Below, in pieces: positions 26,646-37,070 of a stretch of 64,000 nucleotides of DNA (position 1 is its first letter; each line of letters opens with the position of its first letter). Under the pieces are notes generated by a model. It searched no databases. It was given only the letters and a program-made list of their open reading frames with translations, and was not told where the DNA came from. The stretch comes from Marinobacter vulgaris (GTDB taxonomy: Bacteria > Pseudomonadota > Gammaproteobacteria > Pseudomonadales > Oleiphilaceae), in NCBI RefSeq assembly GCF_003344045.1, contig NZ_QFWX01000002.1:467270-531269 (forward strand), given 5' to 3'. Made by a program: the position numbers and the translations under genes.

Positions 26646-27665
26646 GTGACAGACAAGGCAACTTCCGCAAATACGCCGGATATCAAAACCTTCCAGGGCC
26701 TGATTCTCGCCCTGCAGAATTTCTGGGCGCAGCATGGCTGCGTGGTACTCCAGCCCCTGGACATGGAAGTGGGAGCCGGCACTTTTCACCCGGCCACCTT
26801 CCTGCGCTCCATCGGCCCGGAAACCTGGAATGCCGCCTACGTTCAGCCCAGCCGCCGCCCAACCGATGGCCGCTACGGCGAGAACCCCAACCGTCTGCAG
26901 CATTACTACCAGTTCCAGGTAGTCCTCAAGCCGTCTCCGGACAACATCCAGGAACTGTACCTGGACTCCCTGAAGGCACTGGGCCTGGATCCACTGGTGC
27001 ACGACATCCGCTTCGTGGAAGACAACTGGGAGTCACCGACACTTGGCGCCTGGGGCCTGGGCTGGGAAATCTGGCTCAACGGCATGGAAGTCACCCAGTT
27101 CACCTACTTCCAGCAGGTCGGAGGCCTGGAATGCTTCCCGGTGACCGGCGAGCTCACCTACGGCCTTGAGCGCATTGCCATGTACCTGCAGGGTGTCGAC
27201 AGCGTCTATGACCTGGTGTGGACAGAAGGCCCGGATGGCGTGGTCACCTACGGTGACGTGTTCCACCAGCAGGAGGTGGAGATGTCCACCTACAACTTCG
27301 AGCACGCCGATACCGAATTCCTGTTCCACAGCTTTGATGTCCATGAGCGTGAGAGCGCCCGGCTGATCGACGCCGGCCTCGCACTGCCGGCTTACGAACA
27401 GGTACTCAAGGCCTCCCACACTTTCAACCTGCTGGATGCGCGGCACGCCATTTCTGTGACCGAGCGCCAGCGGTTCATCCTGCGGGTTCGCACCCTGGCC
27501 CGTGCCGTGGCCCAGGCGTATTTCGACAGCCGCCGCAAGCTTGGCTTTCCGCTCGCACCGGAAGCGTTGCGCAAGGAAGTACTGGCCGCAGCCGACGCCG
27601 CCGATGAGAAAGGCAGCAAGGGCAAGAAAGCGAAAAAAGCTCAGCAGGAAAAGGGAAACGCATAA
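26646..27665 (+). CDS. glyQ: glycine--tRNA ligase alpha subunit
   Basis: 339 residues from GTG 26646. It is the catalytic class II subunit of the heterotetrameric glycyl-tRNA synthetase: [63 protein letters not shown] and the [20 protein letters not shown] motif. The start at GTG is preferred because homologues start near this point and the only upstream ATG lies in the -10 promoter box. The C-terminal tail is lysine-rich ([15 protein letters not shown]) and longer than in E. coli. glyS follows directly. Confidence 0.95.
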   Translation: MTDKATSANTPDIKTFQGLILALQNFWAQHGCVVLQPLDMEVGAGTFHPATFLRSIGPETWNAAYVQPSRRPTDGRYGENPNRLQHYYQFQVVLKPSPDNIQELYLDSLKALGLDPLVHDIRFVEDNWESPTLGAWGLGWEIWLNGMEVTQFTYFQQVGGLECFPVTGELTYGLERIAMYLQGVDSVYDLVWTEGPDGVVTYGDVFHQQEVEMSTYNFEHADTEFLFHSFDVHERESARLIDAGLALPAYEQVLKASHTFNLLDARHAISVTERQRFILRVRTLARAVAQAYFDSRRKLGFPLAPEALRKEVLAAADAADEKGSKGKKAKKAQQEKGNA

Positions 27666-27667
27666 TC

Positions 27668-29749
27668 ATGGCAACACAGGATTTTCTGGTCGAACTGGGC
27701 ACCGAAGAGCTGCCCCCCAAGGCACTCAAGCCGCTGTCTGACGCGTTCACCCGCGGCATTACCAAAGGCCTGGAAGAGGCCGGTATCCGCTTTGGCAAGG
27801 TTGAGGCCTTTGCCGCGCCACGTCGGCTTGCGGTGCGGGTTCGTAACCTGGAAGACGCACAGCCCGACAAACCCGTGGAGAAACGCGGCCCGGCAGTAAA
27901 AGCCGCCTTCGACGACTCCGGCAACCCTACCCGGGCCCTGACCGGCTTCGCCACCTCCCTGGGGGTGACGCCAGACCAGCTCGATACCCTGGAAACTGAC
28001 AAGGGTGCCTGGGTGATCTACCGCACCATTGAGCAGGGCCGCCCCTCCGTAGAGCTGATGCCGGAACTGGTGGACCAGTCCCTGGCCGCGCTGCCCATCC
28101 CCAAACGCATGCGCTGGGGTGCCCACCGCACTGAATTCGTGCGGCCGGTCCACTGGGCCATCATGCTGTTCGGCAACAAGGTGATCGAATCCCCGATCAT
28201 GGGGCTGACGCCGGGCAATAAGACCCGTGGCCACCGGTTCCACTGCCCCAAGTCGCTGATTGTGCCCACTCCCGGTGACTACGAAGTGGTATTGCGCCAG
28301 GAAGGCTACGTGATTGCCGATTTCGCCGAGCGCCGCGAGCAGATTCGCGACGGCGTCAATACCATCGCCAGACACGAAGCCGGCGGCCAGGCAGTGATCG
28401 ATGAAGACCTGCTGGACGAAGTCACCGCCCTCAACGAATGGCCGGTACCGCTGATGGGGCGCTTCGAGGAACGCTTCCTCGATGTGCCCGCCGAGGCGCT
28501 GATTTCCTCGATGAAGGAACACCAGAAGTATTTCCACGTGGTCTCGGCAGACGGCAAAATGCTCCCGCTGTTCATCACCGTGGCCAATCTGGAGAGCAAG
28601 GATCCCAGCCAGGTGATCTCCGGTAACGAGAAGGTTATCCGCCCACGCCTGGCGGATGCCGCCTTCTTCTACGACACCGATCGCAAGACCCGGCTGGAAG
28701 ACCGTATCGAGCAGCTCAAGCCGATCGTGTTCCAGGACAAGCTTGGCAGCCTCTACGACAAGTCCGTGCGGGTTGCCGCCCTGGCGAGGAAAATCGCCGG
28801 CGCCATCGGCAGCAATCCGCTGCTGGCGGAGCGCGCCGCCATGCTGGCCAAGACCGACCTGGTCACCGAGATGGTGCTGGAGTTCACCGATCTTCAGGGC
28901 ATCATGGGCCAGTACTACGCCGCCAATGACGGTGAACACGAAGACGTGGCCAGCGCGCTGAACGAACAGTACATGCCACGCTTTGCCGGCGACGACCTGC
29001 CTGCCACACTGACCGGCTGTGCCGTGGCTATCGCTGACCGTATTGATTCCCTGGTGGGCCTGTTCGGCATCGACCAGCCACCGTCCGGCACCCGCGACCC
29101 CTTCGGCCTGCGTCGCGCGTCCCTGGGTGTTCTGCGCATCATCATCGAACGGGAACTGCCGCTGGACCTGCAGACCCTGTGCGAATGGGCAGAAGCGGAG
29201 CACAACAGCATGACCGAGGCCAACGTCGCTGACACGGTGGTGGACTACATGCTGGAGCGTTTCCGCGCCCACTATGAAGAGCAGGGGATCAATGCCGAGG
29301 TCTACCTGGCCGTGCATGCCCGCCGTCCCACACGCCCGCTGGACTTCGACCGCCGCGTGAAAGCCGTGGAAGCCTTCCGCCAGCTCCCGGAATCCCTGGC
29401 CCTGGCCGGAGCCAACAAGCGGGTGTCCAACATCCTCACCAAGCAGGGTGGCGACAGCATTGGTGAAACCATCGATACCGACCTGCTGCAGGACAAGGCG
29501 GAAATCGCCCTGGCAGAACAGATCCGCCAGCAGGCCGAAAAGGTGCTGCCACTGTTCGAGAAGGGCGACTACGCCACGGCGCTGAGCTCCCTGGCCAGCC
29601 TGCGGGAACCGGTGGACAACTTCTTTGATGAAGTGATGGTCATGGCCGACGACGAGGCCGTGCGCAACAACCGCCTGGCCATGCTCAACCTGCTGCGGAA
29701 CCTGTTCCTGCGGGTGGCGGACATCTCGGTACTGCCGACCGCCGGCTGA
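27668..29749 (+). CDS. glyS: glycine--tRNA ligase beta subunit
   Basis: 693 residues, the family's normal length. It binds tRNA-Gly as the partner of GlyQ. The N-terminal [18 protein letters not shown], the RRLAVRV block, [24 protein letters not shown] and the anticodon-binding-like C terminus with [21 protein letters not shown] are all present. It follows glyQ by 2 bp. Confidence 0.97.
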   Translation: MATQDFLVELGTEELPPKALKPLSDAFTRGITKGLEEAGIRFGKVEAFAAPRRLAVRVRNLEDAQPDKPVEKRGPAVKAAFDDSGNPTRALTGFATSLGVTPDQLDTLETDKGAWVIYRTIEQGRPSVELMPELVDQSLAALPIPKRMRWGAHRTEFVRPVHWAIMLFGNKVIESPIMGLTPGNKTRGHRFHCPKSLIVPTPGDYEVVLRQEGYVIADFAERREQIRDGVNTIARHEAGGQAVIDEDLLDEVTALNEWPVPLMGRFEERFLDVPAEALISSMKEHQKYFHVVSADGKMLPLFITVANLESKDPSQVISGNEKVIRPRLADAAFFYDTDRKTRLEDRIEQLKPIVFQDKLGSLYDKSVRVAALARKIAGAIGSNPLLAERAAMLAKTDLVTEMVLEFTDLQGIMGQYYAANDGEHEDVASALNEQYMPRFAGDDLPATLTGCAVAIADRIDSLVGLFGIDQPPSGTRDPFGLRRASLGVLRIIIERELPLDLQTLCEWAEAEHNSMTEANVADTVVDYMLERFRAHYEEQGINAEVYLAVHARRPTRPLDFDRRVKAVEAFRQLPESLALAGANKRVSNILTKQGGDSIGETIDTDLLQDKAEIALAEQIRQQAEKVLPLFEKGDYATALSSLASLREPVDNFFDEVMVMADDEAVRNNRLAMLNLLRNLFLRVADISVLPTAG

Positions 29750-29790
29750 CGGGAATGCGAGAGGGGGCTGGTAAATAACCACTTAATCCG

Positions 29791-29796
29791 TATAAT
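29791..29796 (+). promoter_or_regulatory. -10 box of the tRNA-Pro promoter
   Basis: A perfect TATAAT lies 13 bp before the mature tRNA. A weak TGGTAA at about 29769 could be the -35. Confidence 0.5.
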
Positions 29797-29809
29797 ACCG
29801 GCCGTTGAT

Positions 29810-29886
<77 letters not shown>

Positions 29887-29931
29887 GATCCTATCTGAGT
29901 CTTTCCCGTATCTTTTGTCCTTCAGACACCC

Positions 29932-31509
29932 TTATATCAACACTCCCGGATTCAGCATCCCCCCGGGATCCAGTGTCTGCTTTGTCCCTCGCAACACCTC
30001 CGCAAACAGCTCCGGCCTCTGGCGGTCATAGCCCGGGCGATGATCACGGCCCACGGCGTGGTGATGAGTAACAGTGCCGCCCAGGTCGATCAGGGTTTCC
30101 ATCACCGCCAGCTTGATGTCGTCCCACTGTTTCACCTGGTCGCCGCGCCGGCCCGGCGCGATTACGGTGTAGTAGGGCGCCGGGCCATCGGGGTAGACAT
30201 GGGTGAAGCGACAGGTGACCAACGCCTTGCCGCAGATCTCCCGGGTCACCCTGTTTACGGTTTCCATGACGCCCCGGTGGAACTCTTCGAACCTGTCCCA
30301 GGTTATGGCGGTTTCGAAGGTTTCCGCCACCAGTCCCAGGCGGATCAGGGCGTCCCGCATGTAGGGGGCGCGGATAAACTGCTGGCGCCAGTCGCCGGCC
30401 TGGTCCTTGTCCGGCGTCTGTTCCCGGTTGGCCTGAACCACTCCGCCCGCCTCAGCGACGATTTCCAGGGCCCGCTGCATCCACGCGTCCAGCGGATGAT
30501 CGGCAGATTCGAAGCCGATTATCAGTAAGTGCTTACCTCCACTTCCAATGCCGTTAATCATGGCTTCCCGGGCATCGATGAGCCGGCAATTGGTGGGAAA
30601 AAGACCGGACTGGGAGAGCCTGCAAACCGCGTCCGCGCCGGCAAGGAAATCGCCAAAATGGATGGTGCGGGTGGCCCGGAATTCCGGCCTCGCCTGCAAG
30701 CGCATCCAGGCAGAGGTCACAAAACCGAGCGTACCCTCGGAGCCCAGGACCAGCCGGTCCGGCGAAGGCCCCGCCCCTGAACCGGGCAACCGCCGGGTTT
30801 CCAGGGCGCCTCTGGGGGTCACCAACCGGGTGGATTCCACCAGGTCATCGATGTGGGTGTAAAGCGTGGCAAAATGGCCGCCGGAGCGGGTGGCGATCCA
30901 CCCGCCCAAGGTCGAGAACTCGAATGACTGGGGAAAATGCCGCAGGGTATAGCCGTGGGGCCGCAGGCCATCTTCAAGGGCCGGTCCATAGATGCCACCT
31001 TCGATATGGGCCGCGCGGGAGCGTTGATCCACTTCAATAATGCGGTTGAAATGCTCCATATCAACGGTAACCGTGCCTGCCCAGTCGCCCTCATAGCGCG
31101 GTTCGGTACCGCCCACCACGCTGGAACCGCCGCCGTAGGGAATCACCGCAGCGCCACTGCGGCTGGCATAGTCCAGTACGTCTAGAAGTTCCTGTTCAGT
31201 GGAGGGACGGGCGATCAGGTCCGGGGCGCAGCGGTAATCCCCATCCAGGCCCCGCACAATGTCCCGGAATGATTTGCCGTAGGTGTGGCTGGCCCGGTCC
31301 CGCCGGTCCGTTGACATCATTGGCGCCAGGGATTGAGGAACCTGCAACCGCGGTTCCGGCATAGCCAGATCTGCCAGAACCGGCGGCTCCTGACAGGTCA
31401 GTTCCAAGTTTCCAAACTGCATGCCGACCATCTGGCGCAACTGGCTGATCTGACGGTCATTGAATGCGCTGTCTTCGTTACCCCAGCCCCAGAAATTGCG
31501 TTTTGTCAT
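29932..31509 (-). CDS. FAD-binding oxidoreductase, alkyl-DHAP synthase-like
   Basis: 525 residues. After a conserved NFWGWG start come an FAD-binding PCMH domain (about 95-280: [75 protein letters not shown]) and a C-terminal cap domain ending [13 protein letters not shown]. This pattern matches the alkyldihydroxyacetonephosphate synthase / D-lactate dehydrogenase-like branch. Ether-lipid chemistry is not proven for bacterial members, so the substrate is open. ATG 31509 is favoured over 31515 by its distance from CGGGA. Confidence 0.85.
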   Translation of the reverse strand: MTKRNFWGWGNEDSAFNDRQISQLRQMVGMQFGNLELTCQEPPVLADLAMPEPRLQVPQSLAPMMSTDRRDRASHTYGKSFRDIVRGLDGDYRCAPDLIARPSTEQELLDVLDYASRSGAAVIPYGGGSSVVGGTEPRYEGDWAGTVTVDMEHFNRIIEVDQRSRAAHIEGGIYGPALEDGLRPHGYTLRHFPQSFEFSTLGGWIATRSGGHFATLYTHIDDLVESTRLVTPRGALETRRLPGSGAGPSPDRLVLGSEGTLGFVTSAWMRLQARPEFRATRTIHFGDFLAGADAVCRLSQSGLFPTNCRLIDAREAMINGIGSGGKHLLIIGFESADHPLDAWMQRALEIVAEAGGVVQANREQTPDKDQAGDWRQQFIRAPYMRDALIRLGLVAETFETAITWDRFEEFHRGVMETVNRVTREICGKALVTCRFTHVYPDGPAPYYTVIAPGRRGDQVKQWDDIKLAVMETLIDLGGTVTHHHAVGRDHRPGYDRQRPELFAEVLRGTKQTLDPGGMLNPGVLI

Positions 31510-31622
31510 GGACATTTCCCGGTTATTGTTTTGCCTTCAGTCTAGTGCAAGAGGATAGTGAGCGACATTCAAGAACTCACCGGCACTTCAGGGTGATGCG
31601 GCGCTATGACGGAGACTGGTAG

Positions 31623-34013
31623 ATGACCACCACGAACATCGAAAAACGCAGGCTCGCCGCGCTTGAGCGCCTGGGTATTCTCGACACCCCGCCGGAGGAG
31701 CGCTTCGAACGGCTGACGAGAATTGCTAAACAGCATTACCGCGTAAAGACCGCCCTGTTTTCAGTACTGGATGAAGACCGCCAATGGTTTAAATCCCGCC
31801 AGGGCCTGGATGTCTCGGAAACACCCCGTTCCATTGCCTTCTGCGACTACGCCATCCAGCAGGACAAGGCCCTGGTGGTGGAGGACGCCACTGCGGACCC
31901 GCGTTTCAACACCAATCCCCTGGTTACCGGCAAGCCGTTTATCCGCTTCTACGCCGGCATGCCCGTCCGCGAGCCCAGTGGTTTCAAAATAGGCACCCTC
32001 TGCATTATTGATGATAAACCCCGGCAATTTACCGGTATTGACCTGGATATACTGCGCAGTCTGTCGAGCATTATCGAGGATGAGCTGGAGCACTCCTTTC
32101 TGGCGGCAGACGATCAGGAATATGTGCGCGTGTCACATCTCAGCCGGGCCATACACCGGGCACAGAACGTTTTCCTGACCAGCGACAATGAACGCGAGGC
32201 GTTCGAGCAGATGCTCAGCGACCTGTTGGCACTGACCGGAAGCCAGTTCGGATTTATCGGTGAAGTGCTTCGACGTGACGATCAGACGCCCTACCTCAAG
32301 ATCGGCGCGATCACCAATATCGCCTGGAGCCCGGAAACCCAGGCGCTCTACCAGGAAGTGGAGAGACGGGGCCTGATTTTCGATCGCCTGGATAACCTCA
32401 TGGGCCAGCCCATGGTAACCGGCGATGTTATCATCTCCAGCGACCTCGCCGCCGACCCCCGCAGTGGCGGGCTGCCTGATGGCCACCCTCCCATCACCTC
32501 CTATATCGGTATACCGGTGTTTTCCGGCGACGAGGAAATTGGCCTGATCGGCCTTGCCAATCGGATAGGTGGCTTCACCCCAAGGCTGGCCGAGGAACTG
32601 GAACCACTGCTGCAGACCGTGGGCAACCTGATAGAGCGCAAACAGCTCTATCAGGAGAAACGCGACCATCAGAAAAGTCTGGAACAGGCGGCGAACTACG
32701 ATGTCCTCACCGGCCTGCCCAACCGGCGCCGGCTGACAGAGCTGTTTGAACAGGAACTGCACGAGGCCAATTCACGAAACGGCCTGGTTTCTGTCTGCTT
32801 TATTGACCTGGACGGCTTCAAGGACATCAACGACGAGCTCGGCCATGCGGTGGGCGACGCCGTGCTCAGGTCCGTGGCCGAGCGCCTGCTGTCGAATGTG
32901 CGGCTACACGATGTCGTGGCCCGGCTCGGAGGCGACGAATTCGTCGCCATTCTGCGGGATGTCGACGACGAGCGGGTGTACGCGCGCTTGCTGGAGTCCA
33001 TCGGCAAGCCCATCAGTTACAAACACCACATACTCCAGATATCCGGCAGTATGGGCGTCACTGTCTACCCGCACGACGACGCCGATGCCGACCTGCTGAT
33101 ACGCCATGCCGACCAGGCCATGTATGCGGCCAAGGAGAGCGGCAAGAACAGCTACACGCTGTTTGACCTGGATTCCCATTTTTCCCGCAAACAGCGGGTA
33201 AAGGTTATCGAACAGATCGGCGATGCCCTCAGCTCTGGCCAGCTTGAGCTTCATTACCAGCCGAAAATTCATCTGACCCAACGTCGCCTCGAGGGCTTCG
33301 AGGCACTGATCCGCTGGAACCATCCGGACAAGGGTCTGCTGGGCCCCGTCCATTTCCTGGACCACATCGAGTACACGGAGTACGCCCGCAGTGTCGGAAA
33401 CTTTGTTATTCGCGAAGCGATAGAGCGCCTGCGGGAGTTTGCAGAAAAGCGGCTGCCCTACACCCTGAGTGTGAACCTCAGCCCTTCCCACTTTCTCGGT
33501 CCCGATTTCCGGGACGACCTTGCCAGTGCCCTGGGCGATGCGCCCCGCGACATCCGCTCCCGCCTGATTCTGGAAGTTCTCGAGACCACTGCCCTGGATG
33601 ATACCGACAAGGTGCTGGATAACCTCCGGGCCTGCCGCGAGCTGGGGGTGGATATTTCACTGGATGATTTCGGCACCGGCTACTCCTCCCTGGACCTTTT
33701 CCGCCGCCTGCCGGCCCAGGAGATCAAGATCGACAAGTCCTTCGTCATGGACATGCTGGACAACAACGACAACTCGATGATCGTAAGTGCCATTGTCAGC
33801 CTGTCACAGAGCTTTCAGCGCCGCCTCGTCGCGGAGGGCATTGAATCGGCTGCGGTGGAAGCTAAACTGATAGAGCTCGGATGCCAGTTGGGGCAGGGCT
33901 TTTTCTACAGCAGGCCAGTACCGCTGGAAAACGCCCTGGAATGGGCAGAAAATTTTACCTGGAACAATCGATCCAACAGTCTCGAGCCGTTCACTCCCAT
34001 TACCCCTTCTTAA
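31623..34013 (+). CDS. GAF-GAF-GGDEF-EAL bifunctional c-di-GMP protein
   Basis: 796 residues, no signal peptide or membrane helix. Two GAF domains (about 20-155 and 180-340; RQWFKSRQGLDVSETPRSIAFC is typical) precede a GGDEF domain with intact RLGGDEF (436-440) and an EAL domain with intact EALIRW (from about 560), EVLETTA, DDFGTGYSSLD, IDKSFV and VAEGIE. Both synthesis and breakdown of c-di-GMP are possible; GAF ligands would set the balance. It stands just upstream of a Crp/Fnr-like regulator. No receiver domain is present. Confidence 0.93.
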   Translation: MTTTNIEKRRLAALERLGILDTPPEERFERLTRIAKQHYRVKTALFSVLDEDRQWFKSRQGLDVSETPRSIAFCDYAIQQDKALVVEDATADPRFNTNPLVTGKPFIRFYAGMPVREPSGFKIGTLCIIDDKPRQFTGIDLDILRSLSSIIEDELEHSFLAADDQEYVRVSHLSRAIHRAQNVFLTSDNEREAFEQMLSDLLALTGSQFGFIGEVLRRDDQTPYLKIGAITNIAWSPETQALYQEVERRGLIFDRLDNLMGQPMVTGDVIISSDLAADPRSGGLPDGHPPITSYIGIPVFSGDEEIGLIGLANRIGGFTPRLAEELEPLLQTVGNLIERKQLYQEKRDHQKSLEQAANYDVLTGLPNRRRLTELFEQELHEANSRNGLVSVCFIDLDGFKDINDELGHAVGDAVLRSVAERLLSNVRLHDVVARLGGDEFVAILRDVDDERVYARLLESIGKPISYKHHILQISGSMGVTVYPHDDADADLLIRHADQAMYAAKESGKNSYTLFDLDSHFSRKQRVKVIEQIGDALSSGQLELHYQPKIHLTQRRLEGFEALIRWNHPDKGLLGPVHFLDHIEYTEYARSVGNFVIREAIERLREFAEKRLPYTLSVNLSPSHFLGPDFRDDLASALGDAPRDIRSRLILEVLETTALDDTDKVLDNLRACRELGVDISLDDFGTGYSSLDLFRRLPAQEIKIDKSFVMDMLDNNDNSMIVSAIVSLSQSFQRRLVAEGIESAAVEAKLIELGCQLGQGFFYSRPVPLENALEWAENFTWNNRSNSLEPFTPITPS

Positions 34014-34122
34014 TGTTCAGGCATTAGAAGATTTCGGCCATTCTGATATTGTCTCAACCCGGATGCATGTTTTATGTTAGCGTGTTGCACCGATTAACGG
34101 TGGCTCCGCCAGGGAGGTGGCC

Positions 34123-34845
34123 TTGACCGATTCATCAGTCTCCTACGAACAGAATCGTCTTCTGGCCGCATTGCCGGCCAGTGCCAAGGCGCGGATTTTC
34201 CCGCGCCTCAAACTGATCGAAATGAAGCTCGGCGACGTGATTTACGAATCCGACCAGTCCATCGAGTTTGTCTATTTCCCCACCAACTCCATCGTGTCGC
34301 TGCTTTATGTCATGACGAACGGCTCGTCCGCCGAAATTTCCGTGGTGGGCAACGAGGGTATGGCCGGTATCGCGGTATTCATGGGGGTGGACAGTACCCC
34401 CAGCAGAACGGTCGTGCAAAGCAGAGGGTTCGCTTACCGGATGCCGGCCGAGGAACTCAAGACCGAATTCGACAACAGTCCCGAGGTGCGGGTGCTGACA
34501 CTGCGCTATACCCAGGCGCTGATCACCCAGATGTCCCAGACGGCGGTGTGTAACCGCCATCATTCCATTGACCAGCAGCTGTGCCGGTGGCTGCTGTTAT
34601 CCCTCGACCGCTTGCAGAGCAACGAGCTGACCATGACCCAGGAGCTGATTGCCAACATGCTGGGTGTGCGTCGTGAGGGTGTTACCGAAGCTGCCAGCAA
34701 ACTGCAGAAGCTGGGGATAATCGAATATCATCGCGGCCACATTACCGTGCTGGACCGCCCGGGCCTCGAGGCCCTCAGCTGTGAGTGCTACGGCGTGGTC
34801 AGGCGGGAAACCGAGCGCCTGACCACAGGCTATTCCAGTTACTGA
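34123..34845 (+). CDS. Crp/Fnr family transcriptional regulator
   Basis: 240 residues. An N-terminal cyclic-nucleotide-binding fold (about 20-140: LKLGDVIYES-type strand, NGSSAEISVVGNEGMAGIAVFM) is followed by a winged helix-turn-helix (about 165-225: MTQELIANMLGVRREGVTEAASKLQKLGII). No Fe-S cysteine cluster is seen at the N terminus, so it is not a classical FNR. The phosphate-binding part of the cAMP pocket is not obvious, so the ligand is unknown. TTG 34123 is preferred to GTG 34117 because GGGAGG ends at 34117. It faces the convergent PAS-GGDEF gene with only 12 bp between stops. Confidence 0.85.
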   Translation: MTDSSVSYEQNRLLAALPASAKARIFPRLKLIEMKLGDVIYESDQSIEFVYFPTNSIVSLLYVMTNGSSAEISVVGNEGMAGIAVFMGVDSTPSRTVVQSRGFAYRMPAEELKTEFDNSPEVRVLTLRYTQALITQMSQTAVCNRHHSIDQQLCRWLLLSLDRLQSNELTMTQELIANMLGVRREGVTEAASKLQKLGIIEYHRGHITVLDRPGLEALSCECYGVVRRETERLTTGYSSY

Positions 34846-34857
34846 ACCACGGACTGT

Positions 34858-36111
34858 CTATCGGCTCACAAGCCGCGGCGCCGAGTGCCCTGCGGCAGGC
34901 TTCTGATTCAGCTCCTTGGCCCGGTACATGGCCATATCCGCTTTTTTCAGCAACTCATCGATGGTCTCGCCATGATCGGGATACACGCTCACGCCAATGC
35001 TGAGCTGAAGAGTCATCCCCTGGCCACCGATAACCACCGGCTCTGCAACGGTTTCACGTATTTTGTCGGCAACGGCGAAGGCGTGATCTGGCTGGGCGAT
35101 TTCGCTTAACAACACCACGAACTCATCGCCACCGTAGCGGCAGACGGTATCCGTTGTCCTGACGCACGCCTTCAGTTTACGGGCCAGTTCAACCAGCAGC
35201 CGGTCGCCGCTGTCATGGCCGAGCACGTCATTGATACCCTTGAAACCGTCGAGGTCAATGAACAGCAGGCCCATCTGTTTGTCATGCCGCCTTGCCAGAG
35301 CCCGGGACTGCTCGAACCGCTCGTAAAAAGCGTTGCGGTTGTGGAGGCCGGTCAGCGCATCGTGGTGTGCCAGGTACTCCATGCGGGTGGTGGTTTCCCG
35401 GGAGAAGCGGGCATCGTGGAATACAATCACGGCTCCGGTAATCACCCCATAGCGGTTGCGTATCGGCGCCGCCGAGTCCTCAATCGCCAGCGCCACGCCG
35501 TCTTTAGCCACCAACAATGCGTCAGCTTCCAGAGCCACAATGCTGTCAGACTGAATGGCACGCTGGGCGGGATCGGCCACGGGCTGGTGGGTATCAGCAT
35601 CCATCACCTGGAAAACCTCGTTCAAGGGCCGTCCGATGGCCTCCTCGCGGCTGAATCCGGTCAGTGTCTCTGCGACGCCATTCATATAGACAATACGGCC
35701 GTCAATATCGGTGCTCAATACCGCATCGCCAATACAGTCCAGGGTCACCTGTGCCCGCTCCTTTTCCTCAAACAGCTGGTCCTCGGCCTGTTTGCGGCCC
35801 CTCTCATGGGCCTTGTAGCTGCTGATATCCTCGATGGTGTGCACATAGCCCAGGTTGGGCAGGTTATCGGTCATCAGCGCCGCGTTGCGGCGGGTCCAGA
35901 TCACCTCGCCATCCGAACTCTGCAAACGCGCTTCACACATGAAGGACACCTGCCCAAGCAACGCGGCGTTCCAGTGCTGAACCGTTTTTTCATGGTCGTC
36001 CGGGTGAATGACCGCACTCCAGTGCGAGCCGGTCAGCTCGTCGTCGGCCCAGCCGCAGAGTTTGCGGTAGGCCTTGTTGCTGTAGAGGCACTTGCCATCC
36101 CGATCCGTCAC
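34858..36111 (-). CDS. PAS-PAS diguanylate cyclase (start codon uncertain)
   Basis: 417 residues from GTG 36111. Two PAS domains (about 1-95 and 105-225) and a GGDEF domain with intact YGGDEF (from about 327) indicate a soluble diguanylate cyclase. GTG 36111 cuts into the first PAS domain. The same frame stays open upstream to a TAG at about 36219, reading a plausible protein segment (SGYRSQRAEAHGIPLGDALP then LGILVTD). That stretch contains no ATG, GTG or TTG. CTG codons at 36213 and 36210, preceded by AAGGGAA, are the best extended start. A start-region mutation is the alternative. Confidence 0.85.
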   Translation of the reverse strand: MTDRDGKCLYSNKAYRKLCGWADDELTGSHWSAVIHPDDHEKTVQHWNAALLGQVSFMCEARLQSSDGEVIWTRRNAALMTDNLPNLGYVHTIEDISSYKAHERGRKQAEDQLFEEKERAQVTLDCIGDAVLSTDIDGRIVYMNGVAETLTGFSREEAIGRPLNEVFQVMDADTHQPVADPAQRAIQSDSIVALEADALLVAKDGVALAIEDSAAPIRNRYGVITGAVIVFHDARFSRETTTRMEYLAHHDALTGLHNRNAFYERFEQSRALARRHDKQMGLLFIDLDGFKGINDVLGHDSGDRLLVELARKLKACVRTTDTVCRYGGDEFVVLLSEIAQPDHAFAVADKIRETVAEPVVIGGQGMTLQLSIGVSVYPDHGETIDELLKKADMAMYRAKELNQKPAAGHSAPRLVSR

Positions 36112-36467
36112 CAGAATACCCAGGGGTAACGCATCACCCAGCGGGATACCGTGAGCCTCTGCACGCTGGCTTCGGTATCCGCTGTCAAGGAAAAAGTCGC
36201 TATTTCGCAGCAGGTTCTATTCCCTTTTTTTAGAAAAACCTTCAATCTGACGTTGTGCGAGCCTCAACAACCCGACAACACTCTGTTACAAAGACAATAG
36301 ACTTCAACCAACAGTCCTTCTGTTCGGTAACGCACACAACAGGTGAGGCTTTTGAAAAACGGCAGAATCTTGCTATTCGGGTGTTCCAAGGTGGCGTAGA
36401 CTCAATTGACGTAATTTGTGCGCCTGTTTTAAGCGGCGCTTCTGCAAGGCATCTTTAAGGAGGCAGG

Positions 36468-37070
36468 ATGGGTAACAGGCACGGATACCCGACGGTCGAG
36501 GGTCATGAACGGCTACGTCAAAGCGCCAGGGACCTGATCGAGCACGGTGTGCCACCGCGCAACCACGGCGGCAGCCTCAGCGTGAGTGCACTTCAGCTGT
36601 TGTACGAGCGTGCCGCCAGGCCTGAATCTGCTGGCGACGCCCTCAAACTGCTTCATGAGCTGCAGACCTATCAGGTCGAGCTTGATCTTCTGTATGAACA
36701 GCTTCAGGCCAACGAACAGGAACTCAGTGAGGAGCTGGCCCATTACCGGTCGCTCTATGAGCAGGCGCCCGCAGCCTACCTGATCCTGGCCAATGACGGT
36801 GCGATTATCGAGGGCAACGAAGCCGCGGGTGTGCTTTTTGATGAGTCCGTCATGAGTCTTGCGGGCAGAACCCTGACGACACTTCTGGCGTCCGGCCAGC
36901 AAGCTGCCGTAAACACACTGCTCAGGAACTGCACGGAGCGCGGGGCAGCAGACGGTTCCGTTGAACTTGCGGATCAGCGTTGGCTGACGGTGCGCACCAG
37001 GCCGACCGCTTCCGGGGACAGCGTGCTGATGATACTCACTGAAGTCTCGATTCACTCCGCCAGCTTCTGA
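36468..37070 (+). CDS. PAS domain protein coupled to CheB-CheR fusion
   Basis: 200 residues, soluble. A helical N terminus with a coiled coil (LLHELQTYQVELDLLYEQLQ, about 62-95) precedes one PAS domain (about 100-195: YEQAPAAYLILANDGAIIEGNEAAGVLF). No kinase, GGDEF or output domain follows. It begins with an AAGGAGG ribosome site, and its TGA overlaps the ATG of the next gene (TGATG). Such short PAS proteins commonly sit before CheB/CheR-PAS fusions; it likely feeds a signal to that partner (inference). Confidence 0.8.
   Translation: MGNRHGYPTVEGHERLRQSARDLIEHGVPPRNHGGSLSVSALQLLYERAARPESAGDALKLLHELQTYQVELDLLYEQLQANEQELSEELAHYRSLYEQAPAAYLILANDGAIIEGNEAAGVLFDESVMSLAGRTLTTLLASGQQAAVNTLLRNCTERGAADGSVELADQRWLTVRTRPTASGDSVLMILTEVSIHSASF

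Noticed and set aside
28527..28535. CCACGTGGT in glyS as a possible third parS site
   Set aside because: The flanking bases break the 14-bp palindrome, so it does not match the two sites in recF.
27641..29782. 713-codon minus-strand open frame opposite glyS
   Set aside because: glyS on the plus strand is unambiguous. The opposite frame is a GC-bias shadow with no recognisable domain.
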